Origin: Anaerolineales bacterium
GTDB taxonomy: Bacteria; Chloroflexota; Anaerolineae; Anaerolineales; UBA4823
Length of the DNA: 64,000 nt
Assembly (NCBI GenBank): GCA_016932955.1
Contig: JAFGBV010000189.1
Coordinates: forward strand, 1-64,000
Reading direction: 5' to 3'
Positions 1 through 6,809 of this stretch are shown in pieces. A model generated the notes under the pieces. The model worked only from the letters and a program-made list of their open reading frames with translations, was not told where the DNA came from and searched no databases. Position 1 is the first letter of the stretch. Each line of letters opens with the position of its first letter. The translations under genes and the position numbers were made by a program.

Positions 1-25
1 GGGAGTGGCTAATATAATGGGCTAA
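1..25 (+). repeat. IS1-family terminal inverted repeat, left copy
   Basis: This 25-bp end matches the reverse complement of 767-791 at both flanks, with differences only in the central AT-rich eight bases. It lies downstream of the InsB stop codon. Confidence 0.85.
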
Positions 26-398
26 CGAAATCCATGACATGAGCCGGGTAGTTTGGGAAACGTTGCTTGTATAACTGCCTGCTGTTGAAGGAGAAAACAA
101 ACAACCGGATTGCACATTCCAAGGCATAAGGACAGCGAGAGAAACAGCGGGACTTACGAGCCAGCCGGGCGAGATAATGGCGCAGTTCGGAATTATCACC
201 TTCCACCGAATAGGTTTCGGATTTACCTTGCGATACTTCATAGCGACCGCCGTGATACCAAAGCCAGGCATACTCTTCAAAGCCATCACTGAAGTACCAC
301 TGTGCCTTAGGAGCACCGTCGACCAATCCTTGAATCGCTTCCCGAGTGCGTGTCCAGACGACCGCCCAGCCCAAAATGCAGCGTGTGCGACGGTCCAC
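9..398 (-). CDS. IS1-family transposase, InsB-frame part
   Basis: This is the C-terminal catalytic part of an IS1-type DDE transposase, made only when a ribosome slips from the upstream InsA-like frame. The second catalytic Asp (in a SDGF context) and the catalytic Glu (in VEGDN) are visible, followed by the IS1-like segment with LARLARKS. The first catalytic Asp is encoded in the InsA-like frame (EMDELF), so only the fused product of about 249 residues (9-757) carries the full DDE triad. The frame stays open upstream of the GTG at 398 as far as the slippery site. No internal stop is seen, so the element may be active. Confidence 0.85.
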   Translation of the reverse strand: MDRRTRCILGWAVVWTRTREAIQGLVDGAPKAQWYFSDGFEEYAWLWYHGGRYEVSQGKSETYSVEGDNSELRHYLARLARKSRCFSRCPYALECAIRLFVFSFNSRQLYKQRFPNYPAHVMDFVSPLY

Positions 399-403
399 GA
401 GCG

Positions 404-757
404 TCAGGATGTAGATGATGTTTTTTTGTCCCCGATGAAAGTGAATAACTCGTCCATTTCGGCCTCTTTCACTTCTTCGGGAACGGGTGCATTGGGTAGC
501 GAACGAGCATGATCGTTAACCCAAAGCGAAACAGTTCGATGGTGTATTTTCAAATGGCGAGCGATACGTCGCATGTTGCCTCCGTCGACATACATTTCTC
601 GGGCTCGCTGGCGCAGGCTTTCGGGGTACCCGTGATGTTTCGGTTCGGGTGTGTACTTGCGGTGGCAGTGCATGCATCGGTAGCGTTGTGATCCCGATTG
701 TGTCTGCCCCGCTTTGTTTTGGCGGGTGGTGGCTTGGCAATATGGGTATGTGTTCAT
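404..757 (-). CDS. IS1-family InsA-like protein (zinc finger/HTH)
   Basis: This 117-aa frame has the InsA layout: an N-terminal Cys-rich zinc-finger segment (one Cys at residue 7, then CMHC at about residues 28-31), a helix-turn-helix region (MRRIARHLKIHHRTVSLW) and a tail containing the first catalytic Asp of the transposase. The usual CPxC pair at the N-terminus reads YPYC, so one predicted zinc ligand is replaced by Tyr. In IS1, InsA alone binds the terminal repeats and represses transposition, while a -1 frameshift makes the transposase. The same arrangement is inferred here from the A7 run at 421-427. Confidence 0.85.
   Translation of the reverse strand: MNTYPYCQATTRQNKAGQTQSGSQRYRCMHCHRKYTPEPKHHGYPESLRQRAREMYVDGGNMRRIARHLKIHHRTVSLWVNDHARSLPNAPVPEEVKEAEMDELFTFIGDKKTSSTS
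421..427 (-). other. A7 slippery site for -1 frameshift (InsA to InsAB)
   Basis: On the minus strand the message reads GAC AAA AAA ACA in the InsA frame. A -1 slip of the second Lys codon continues as AAC ATC, giving ...DKKNIIYIL..., which runs straight into the InsB-like protein. The run sits about 20 nt before the InsA stop, as in IS1, where an A6C run is used. Confidence 0.8.
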
Positions 758-766
758 ACCTCTATT

Positions 767-791
767 TTAGCCCATAATTATAGCCACTCCC
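767..791 (-). repeat. IS1-family terminal inverted repeat, right copy
   Basis: This is the partner of the repeat at 1-25. It lies just upstream of the InsA-like start codon and so probably also carries the element's own promoter, as in IS1. Confidence 0.85.
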
Positions 792-851
792 AGGATAGGG
801 TGGGATGACCCTGGAGACGATGTTTCAGGTAGAATGGTGTAAAATACGGGT

Positions 852-1346
852 ATGGAAAAACCTTTGGAGACCGCGGAAGAATATCTGCCATCCTCGGAAG
901 AGCGCCTGTGGGCTGCACTTTCCCACGGTGCGGTGATCCTGGTGGGCTGGGGGCTGGTTGTGCCCGCCCTGGTGTGGACCATGCAGCGACAAAAATCCCC
1001 CCAGGTCGCGTTTCAAGCCCTGCAGGCCCTGGCTTACCAGTTGTTCTACACAGTTTATATTTTTGTGGTATCGCTCTGCTTGACGTTGTTTCTTTCGCTC
1101 GCCGCAGTTGGTCTTTTCATGGCAGCAGAGTCGAGTTCCAGCGGTGAGCCGCCGCTCTTGATTATGCTCAGCCAATTCTTGTTTATGATCATCTTATTGG
1201 GCGCGCTTGGGTTGTACTTCCTGCTGGGGGTGGTGGGGGCAGGGATGTGCCTGGCGGGCAAGAAGTTCCATTACCCCCTGCTGGGCCGCTGGATCGAACG
1301 CTACCTGAGGCGCTCGGCTGCGCAGCCGGTTGAGGAGGCTGTATGA
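852..1346 (+). CDS. DUF4870/Tic20-like membrane protein, copy 1
   Basis: A 164-aa protein with the DUF4870 pattern: an N-terminal SSEERLWAALSHGAVIL segment, a conserved FQALQALAYQ motif before a membrane helix, two further hydrophobic helices (about residues 60-85 and 100-125) and a C-terminal FHYPLLGRWIE motif. The family is small polytopic membrane proteins of unknown role, some annotated as Tic20-like. It is the first of three tandem paralogues, overlapping the next gene by four bases (ATGA). There is no strong ribosome-binding site, and a TAAAAT hexamer at 839-844 lies very close to the ATG, so the message may have almost no leader. Confidence 0.8.
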   Translation: MEKPLETAEEYLPSSEERLWAALSHGAVILVGWGLVVPALVWTMQRQKSPQVAFQALQALAYQLFYTVYIFVVSLCLTLFLSLAAVGLFMAAESSSSGEPPLLIMLSQFLFMIILLGALGLYFLLGVVGAGMCLAGKKFHYPLLGRWIERYLRRSAAQPVEEAV

Positions 1347-1855
1347 GCTTTGATCCCGAGCGAGAAGAGCGGCTTGCTGCTGCCCTGTGCCACAGCGCGG
1401 CGCTGATGCCGCTGGTTGGGGCAGCGGTTCCACTGGCCGTGTTTCTGAGCCAGCGCGAGCGCTCTCCTTTCCTGCGCTTCCAGGCTGCACAGGCGTTGAC
1501 CTACCAAATCCTGGGCTTGCTGGCATATTTTCTGATCATGGCTTGCCAGTTCCTGGTACCGTTCACCATGTTCCCTGTGGCGATATTTGCCAGGGCTGCA
1601 GCCCCAGATATGGTGGTGAATGAGACCCTATCCCCGGAAGGGGGCATCCTCCTAGCGCTGCTCATCCTTAGCATGCTTGTGTTGCTTGTGATATGGGGTG
1701 CGTTCTTCATTGGAGGACCATTTTATATCATCCTGGCTTTCGTGGGCGCCTGGCGTTTGCTGGCCGGGCATGATTTCCGCTACCTGGTTTTGGGGAACCT
1801 GGTTGCGCGGTGGTTGAATCTAGATAATGCTTCTGATGTAAATAATAAGGAGTGA
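1343..1855 (+). CDS. DUF4870/Tic20-like membrane protein, copy 2
   Basis: A 170-aa paralogue of the flanking genes with the same order of elements: EERLAAALCHSAALMP, then FLRFQAAQALTYQ, three hydrophobic segments and a terminal FRYLVLGNLVARW. The loop between the central helices is longer than in copy 1. Start and stop overlap copy 1 by ATGA, so translation is probably coupled. The product is expected in the cytoplasmic membrane. No function is known for the family. Confidence 0.8.
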   Translation: MSFDPEREERLAAALCHSAALMPLVGAAVPLAVFLSQRERSPFLRFQAAQALTYQILGLLAYFLIMACQFLVPFTMFPVAIFARAAAPDMVVNETLSPEGGILLALLILSMLVLLVIWGAFFIGGPFYIILAFVGAWRLLAGHDFRYLVLGNLVARWLNLDNASDVNNKE

Positions 1856-1858
1856 TCG

Positions 1859-2323
1859 ATGGAACATCCAGTTGCTTCCTCAACGACCTCGGATGAGCGC
1901 CTGATGGCGGCGGTATCCCATTTTTTTGGCCTGGTTGTCGCGCTGATCATCTGGGCTACGCAGAAAGACCGCTCGCGCTTTGTGCGCTTTCAGGCTGTGC
2001 AGGCAATGGCTTTTGATATCGTGGTGATGGTGGTGGCTTTTATCACCGCGGGCTGCCTGATGCTGGTGATGTTCTTAGGGATGATTTTGAGCACCGGGGG
2101 GATGATCTTCATGACTGATCCGAGCGGCGCCCCAGACCCGGGCGCGCTGGGTGTGTTCATGACTATGATTACATCGTTTTCATTCCTGATGCCCTGCGCG
2201 ATCTTTGCCCTGGTTGGCGGCGTATGGGTGGTGCGCCTGCTAGCCGCCATCCAGACCTTTCAGGGGCGTGACTTTCGCTACCCCTGGCTGGGTGCTCGCG
2301 TGGAGCAGTTCTTGCGCAATTAA
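1859..2323 (+). CDS. DUF4870/Tic20-like membrane protein, copy 3
   Basis: A 154-aa third paralogue with SDERLMAAVSHFFGLV, FVRFQAVQAMAFD, hydrophobic helices and a terminal FRYPWLGARVEQFL. An AAGGAG ribosome-binding site lies at 1848-1853, in the end of copy 2, and the ATG is three bases after the copy 2 stop codon. Three tandem copies that keep the termini but differ in the central loops suggest duplication followed by formation of a hetero-oligomeric membrane assembly. That assembly is inference; nothing in the sequence shows a substrate. Confidence 0.8.
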   Translation: MEHPVASSTTSDERLMAAVSHFFGLVVALIIWATQKDRSRFVRFQAVQAMAFDIVVMVVAFITAGCLMLVMFLGMILSTGGMIFMTDPSGAPDPGALGVFMTMITSFSFLMPCAIFALVGGVWVVRLLAAIQTFQGRDFRYPWLGARVEQFLRN

Positions 2324-2368
2324 TCCCACTTTTATCCCAAAATATCCCACATTTATCCCACTTTTGGC
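2324..2368 (+). repeat. Short degenerate TATCCCA repeats before the dehydrogenase
   Basis: Between two genes lie four copies of an (A/T)TCCCA-type motif with AT-rich spacers (ATCCCACTTT, TATCCCAAAA, TATCCCACAT, TATCCCACTT). It could be a binding array or simple slippage; the sequence does not decide between these. A shorter TTTATCCC pair also occurs near 60281-60300. Confidence 0.4.
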
Positions 2369-3385
2369 ATGGAAACGATTGAAATCCTGATTATCTTATC
2401 TTTAGCCGATGCTCTGATCAATCAGTTGCGCGATATCTCACCGCTCCTAAAGATCAACCTGATCCCTGCCCGTAAGGCGGATGAGATTCCGGATGCGGTG
2501 TGGGAGAAGGTTGAGGTGCTCTACACCAACCGTGTTTTGCCACTGCCCGAAAAAGCCCCCCGCCTGACATGGATCCAGTTTCATTGGGCGGGCATCGACC
2601 ATGCGCTGGATGCGCCAATTTTAAGGCGAGAAGGCCTGGTCGCCACCAGCCTCAGCGGGGCATCTGCACCGCAGATGGCTGAACATGTGCTGATGATGCT
2701 CCTGGCACTGGGGCATCACCTGCCAGAGGCCATCCAATATCAGAAACGGAGCGAGTGGCCTGCAGACCGCTGGGGGCAGTTTAGCCCGCAGGAATTGCGT
2801 GGCAGCACGGTGGGAATTGTCGGCTACGGCAGCGTAGGGCGCCAGGTGGCGCGCTTGCTCCAGGCTTTTGATGTGACCGTCCTGGCAACCAAGCGCGACG
2901 CCATGCACCCTGAAGATACCGGCTATATCATGCCGGGTCTCGGCGATCCGCCTGGTGACCTGGTGCACCGTCTTTACCCGCCCCAGGCGCTGATCTCGAT
3001 GCTGAAATTGTGCGACTTTGTTGTAGTCAGTGTGCCCCTCGCCCAGTCCACGCACAGCATCCTGGGCGCTGAGGAGCTGGCTGCCCTCAAACCGACCGCC
3101 TACCTGGTAGATGCCTCGCGGGGTGGCATCGTTGACCATAGCGCATTGATCCCCCTGCTGCGCGAGCACAAGATTGCCGGAGCGGCTCTGGATGTGTTCC
3201 CCACCGAGCCTTTGCCCGCCGACAGCCCCTTGTGGAAGATGCCCAACGTGCTCATCACCCCGCACATTGCCGGATTTTCACCAGCCTATGATGAGCGGGC
3301 AGTGGCGCTTTTTGCTGAAAACCTGCAGCGCTACCTGGCTAATCTGCCCCTCTTTAATCGCCTGAACCTGGATTGGGGGTATTGA
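2369..3385 (+). CDS. D-2-hydroxyacid dehydrogenase (NAD-dependent)
   Basis: A 338-aa protein of the D-isomer 2-hydroxyacid dehydrogenase family, which reduces 2-oxo acids or phosphoglycerate-like substrates with NAD(P)H. The Rossmann motif VGYGSVG is at about residues 153-159. The catalytic Arg is in SRGGIVD, the Glu in PTEPLP and the His in TPHIAG, so the Arg-Glu-His set is complete. There is no ACT domain, so it is not a long-form SerA. Substrate cannot be assigned; glyoxylate/hydroxypyruvate reductase-like activity is possible. It is followed directly by a strong hairpin at 3397-3442. Confidence 0.85.
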   Translation: METIEILIILSLADALINQLRDISPLLKINLIPARKADEIPDAVWEKVEVLYTNRVLPLPEKAPRLTWIQFHWAGIDHALDAPILRREGLVATSLSGASAPQMAEHVLMMLLALGHHLPEAIQYQKRSEWPADRWGQFSPQELRGSTVGIVGYGSVGRQVARLLQAFDVTVLATKRDAMHPEDTGYIMPGLGDPPGDLVHRLYPPQALISMLKLCDFVVVSVPLAQSTHSILGAEELAALKPTAYLVDASRGGIVDHSALIPLLREHKIAGAALDVFPTEPLPADSPLWKMPNVLITPHIAGFSPAYDERAVALFAENLQRYLANLPLFNRLNLDWGY

Positions 3386-3396
3386 GGAGAGGCCCG

Positions 3397-3442
3397 AAAA
3401 CGAATGAGATGCGATGCTATGGCATTGCATCTCATTCGTTTT
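3397..3442. terminator. Bidirectional terminator between convergent genes
   Basis: A perfect 16-bp inverted repeat (3397-3412 with 3427-3442, arms ending in AAAACG/CGTTTT) has a further short stem in its loop. It lies between the 3' ends of the plus-strand dehydrogenase and the minus-strand HtrA-like gene. The T-run of each strand is inside the stem, as in bidirectional Rho-independent terminators. Confidence 0.85.
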
Positions 3443-3456
3443 GGGTATGATGAGAT

Positions 3457-4611
3457 TTATTCCGGCCTGGGCTGTAGATTGAGGGTGATATCCTGGTAGT
3501 TGCCATCCCGCAAGATGGTCAAGGTAACTTCCTGCCCGGGAATGGTCTGCAAAGCAATGTAGATTAGCAGATCATCGAAAGTGTTGACCGGTTGCCCATC
3601 GATGGCAGTGATCACGTCGCCGCCGATGCTGATTGATCGCCCATTGATGGTCACGTTCTCTGTGGCGCCTTGCAGACCGGCTTTTTCAGCCGGGCCGTCC
3701 TCAACGATCTGGATGAGATAGGCGCCGCGCTCCAGCGGGAGGTTCATAGCCTGTACCAGTGCGGGCGTCACATCGTTGCCAATTACCCCCAGCCAGGGCC
3801 ATGCATATTTGCCGTTCTCGATCAACGAGGGGATCACGCGCTCAACAATGCTGACTGGAATGGCAAACCCAACCCCCAGGTTGGAGCGCCCTTCACCGCC
3901 CGTTTCGATCTGGGCGTTCACGCCGATCACCTCGCCGCGCATGTTCAGCAGCGGCCCGCCTGAGTTGCCTGGGTTGATGGCGGCATCCGTCTGGATGGCC
4001 TGCGGAATGGAGAAGATCGTCAGTGCCGGGATGGTGCGTCCCAGCGCGCTGACGATGCCCCGGGTGAGCGTTCCGGAGAGACCGAAAGGATTGCCAATCG
4101 CCACCACGGTCTGCCCCACGGCTACTTCGCTGAGCCTTCCCAGTGGCAGGGGGTTGATCCCCGGCGGCAGATCCACGCGCACAACAGCCAGGTCGCTGTG
4201 CAGGTCTTCGCCCACCGGCTGCGCAGTGCGCACCAGGCCATCATAGAAGGTTACCTCGATCTCACTTGCGCCGTGAACCACATGTGCGTTGGTGACGATG
4301 TTTCCCTGTATATCGTATACAAAGCCTGAGCCCTGCCCCAGCGCCTCTACCTGACCGGAGAGTGAGCCATAAATGGTAATATTGACCACAGAAGGGTTCA
4401 CCTGTTCATAGAGATCGACCAGCACCGCCTCCTCGCTGACCACTTGCGGCGCTGAGGCCAGTACGACTGGAGTAGGCGCAACAACGGTAATCGCTGGTTG
4501 CGGCGGCGCTGCTTGCTCTGGGATCACTGCCTGGCAGGCAAGCGCCAGCGCCGGTAGGAGCAACCCCAGCCAAAGCAGGATGCGCCGTGTATGGAGAAAT
4601 TGATTGTTCAT
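3457..4611 (-). CDS. HtrA/DegP-like serine protease lipoprotein with PDZ domain
   Basis: A 384-aa trypsin-fold protease. The N-terminus is a lipoprotein signal with Cys26 in LALAC, then a Pro-rich linker to about residue 55. The catalytic triad is complete: His110 (NAHVV), Asp140 (HSDLAVV) and Ser217 in the signature NPGNSGGP. One PDZ domain fills the last 110 or so residues. HtrA proteins degrade or refold damaged envelope proteins, and the lipobox places this one on the outer face of the membrane. It is a single-gene unit, divergent from the EamA gene and convergent with the dehydrogenase. Confidence 0.93.
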   Translation of the reverse strand: MNNQFLHTRRILLWLGLLLPALALACQAVIPEQAAPPQPAITVVAPTPVVLASAPQVVSEEAVLVDLYEQVNPSVVNITIYGSLSGQVEALGQGSGFVYDIQGNIVTNAHVVHGASEIEVTFYDGLVRTAQPVGEDLHSDLAVVRVDLPPGINPLPLGRLSEVAVGQTVVAIGNPFGLSGTLTRGIVSALGRTIPALTIFSIPQAIQTDAAINPGNSGGPLLNMRGEVIGVNAQIETGGEGRSNLGVGFAIPVSIVERVIPSLIENGKYAWPWLGVIGNDVTPALVQAMNLPLERGAYLIQIVEDGPAEKAGLQGATENVTINGRSISIGGDVITAIDGQPVNTFDDLLIYIALQTIPGQEVTLTILRDGNYQDITLNLQPRPE

Positions 4612-4702
4612 TTTGATGGTTGCCTCCTGAACCAGAGTGGAGTATATTCCTTCTTCTTTAGAGTATGGTGAAACTCGGATAAACTGTATCTTAATCTTGC
4701 CT

Positions 4703-5575
4703 ATGTTCTCTCACCGCATTTTACCCTACCTGGCCCTGGCTGCCGGGATTGGCTGCCTGAGCTTCTCTGCCATGTTCGTGCGCTGGGCAAATGCGCCAGG
4801 CCCGGTCATGGCAATCTATCGGATCGGGATTGCCACCGTGCTCCTCACCCCGTTGTACGTGCGCGAGCGGCGCAAAGCGGGTTTGCTGCTGCCGGGAAAG
4901 GTGCTGCTCTGGCCGCTGTTGGGCGGCGTACTGACGGCGCTGGATCATGCGGTGTGGAACACCTCGGTGTTGTATACCAGTGCGGCAAATGCTACGCTGC
5001 TGGGCAATACTGCCCCGCTCTGGGTGGCATTGTTTGCCTGGCTGGTATTTCGGGAGAAGCTGGGCAGTCTCTTTTGGTTTGGGCTGGTGCTTGCCCTGGG
5101 CGGCGCCGCGGCCGTTCTAGGCAGCGACTTCTTGCACCATCCCACCCTCGGCTGGGGCGACATGCTGGCGCTTGTCGCTGGCGTTTTCTATGCGGGATAT
5201 TTCCTGACCACACAGCGCGGCCGCCAGGGATTGGCAACCTTGCCTTATGTATGGGTGGTGAATTTGAGCGCCAGTATTTCTCTCTTGCTGATCAGCCTGG
5301 TCTTACGTTTGCCGCTTGCGGGCTATTCGACGACCACCTACCTGGCATTTGTAGGCGCGGCGCTTGTCTCGCAGGTGGGCGGGTACCTGGCCCTGTCATA
5401 TGCGCTGGGGCACCTGCCGGCCTCGGTTGTTTCGCCAACCATGATCGGCCAGCCTGTGCTGACTGCTTTGCTGGCGATCCCCTTGCTGGGCGAAGGGCTG
5501 CACGCGGTGCAGTGGATCGGCGGGATCACCGTTTTGTTGGGGATTTACCTGGTGCACCGCAGCCGGGCAGCTTAA
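4703..5575 (+). CDS. EamA/DMT-family transporter
   Basis: About 290 aa with ten hydrophobic segments in two EamA repeats. Typical motifs are present (FVRWANAPGPVMAIYRIGIA in the first half; PTMIGQPVLTALLAIPLLGE in the second). The family exports amino acids or other metabolites, but the substrate cannot be read here. The frame stays open upstream to a GTG at 4637; the ATG at 4703 fits the family N-terminus better. It overlaps the convergent M28 peptidase gene by four bases. Confidence 0.87.
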   Translation: MFSHRILPYLALAAGIGCLSFSAMFVRWANAPGPVMAIYRIGIATVLLTPLYVRERRKAGLLLPGKVLLWPLLGGVLTALDHAVWNTSVLYTSAANATLLGNTAPLWVALFAWLVFREKLGSLFWFGLVLALGGAAAVLGSDFLHHPTLGWGDMLALVAGVFYAGYFLTTQRGRQGLATLPYVWVVNLSASISLLLISLVLRLPLAGYSTTTYLAFVGAALVSQVGGYLALSYALGHLPASVVSPTMIGQPVLTALLAIPLLGEGLHAVQWIGGITVLLGIYLVHRSRAA

Positions 5576-6807
5576 GTCACTGCTTCAACAACCTGGAGAA
5601 TTTTCCACGCCAGGCCCTGGATGCGCTCGAGCGCACTACTCTCCAACTTGTCGGGTGTGTCTGTGAGGCGGTGCCATTCGGGCATAGCCGCCTCGAATCG
5701 CCCAGGCGGCGGGCTGCTGCGCTGCGATAAGATGCACACGGCTTTGTACCCATGCTCCCATGCCGCTCCGCTTTCGGTAAAGGCGCAGCTGGTGAGGGCG
5801 CTTACTGGGCGCAGGTTAAAATCCACGCCTGCCTGCTGTACCAGGCACTCCAGCGCAGGGTCGATGCAGCGTCGTCGGATAACCCCCTCCTGGCGCAGGT
5901 AAGCGACCTGGTCGCCTATTCCTGCCAGTTCGAAATCCACAACCAGGGTATTGCCGGGGGGCAGGCTTGTCTTGTATGCATCCAGAAAGGCGAGCAAACC
6001 ATCGCACCCGGTTTCCTCACAGCCGGTGAAGGCCAGCCAGACTTCAGTGTGCTGCAAGGGCTGGGCTTTCAAGCGCTCTGCCAGCGCCAGGTTAACGCCC
6101 ACCGCCGCGGCGTTGTCATTGGCGCCTGGCGAGTATGGCCCCAGGTCGGCGGTGATGCCAGTGAACCAGCCCAAAAAGTGAAACAGCCCCAGTACAGCCC
6201 CTGTCCAGGCAAAGAATGGCCAATTGGTCAGCCCAGCCAGGAGGTAAAGCACGGGGGCGAGGGTTATCCCGTACAGGCTCAGCGGCGCGCTGAGGGCAAA
6301 GATGCGCAGCAAGAACTCGCTGGAGAACCAGAACACAGCCCGGTGGCTATCCAGGTGGCTCACCAGCACCACTCGTTGCTGCACCTCTGCGGCAGGTGGA
6401 ATGGTCGCGATCACATTCTGGCTTGGGCCATGCGGTAATGCCTGGCGCAGAGGAAAATCACGGAAGGTGAACTTGCGCCAGAGCATGTACCCGCTGAGAC
6501 CAAAAGCCACCACATAGATCAGCAACGCCGGCAGGTCTCCGAATGCGGGGCGAAGCAGCCAGAACGCGGCATGCCCAACCAGGGCAAGCCCGAAAACCAG
6601 GGAGAGAAAGAGCCAGATCGAACGCAAGCCCTGGAATTCCTGCTTCTGCACCTTTTGTAATCCCAGGCTGGCTAACTGCTTTTCCACGTAGGCGGCAGCC
6701 TGCGCTTCTTGCGGGGTGGCTGAGCCGCGCCCTGCTGAGGCCAGGGTGATCTGCGTGGCGTGATCCAGGGCACGCCGGCCCCACGGAGTGTTACCTGGCT
6801 CGGTCAT
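5572..6807 (-). CDS. Membrane-embedded M28-family metallopeptidase
   Basis: A 411-aa protein with the M28 aminopeptidase metal ligands: His151 and Asp153 (HLDSH), Asp231 (NDNAAAVG), Glu264-Glu265 (CEETG) and a later Asp/His set. Hydrophobic stretches at about 63-107 and 167-217 are inserted around the first ligand motif, so the catalytic domain seems tied to the membrane by two helical hairpins. That is unusual for the mostly secreted or cytosolic family. It starts two bases after the alpha-2-macroglobulin gene, so the two are co-transcribed. Whether the active site faces outward is not shown. Confidence 0.82.
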   Translation of the reverse strand: MTEPGNTPWGRRALDHATQITLASAGRGSATPQEAQAAAYVEKQLASLGLQKVQKQEFQGLRSIWLFLSLVFGLALVGHAAFWLLRPAFGDLPALLIYVVAFGLSGYMLWRKFTFRDFPLRQALPHGPSQNVIATIPPAAEVQQRVVLVSHLDSHRAVFWFSSEFLLRIFALSAPLSLYGITLAPVLYLLAGLTNWPFFAWTGAVLGLFHFLGWFTGITADLGPYSPGANDNAAAVGVNLALAERLKAQPLQHTEVWLAFTGCEETGCDGLLAFLDAYKTSLPPGNTLVVDFELAGIGDQVAYLRQEGVIRRRCIDPALECLVQQAGVDFNLRPVSALTSCAFTESGAAWEHGYKAVCILSQRSSPPPGRFEAAMPEWHRLTDTPDKLESSALERIQGLAWKILQVVEAVT

Positions 6808-6809
6808 GC

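Larger units (their letters stand above)
1..791 (-). mobile_element. IS1-family insertion sequence, apparently complete
   Basis: A 791-bp element is bounded by 25-bp imperfect inverted repeats at 1-25 and 767-791; both begin gggagtggct and end gggctaa on the inward strand. Inside are two overlapping minus-strand frames of the InsA/InsB type, joined by an A7 slippery run. The size matches IS1 elements (about 770 bp). The left repeat starts exactly at base 1, so any target duplication on that side cannot be seen. This is what a contig break at a multicopy IS looks like. Confidence 0.88.

Noticed and set aside
1..8. Target-site duplication of the IS
   Set aside because: The left flank is outside the window, so no comparison with the bases after 791 is possible.
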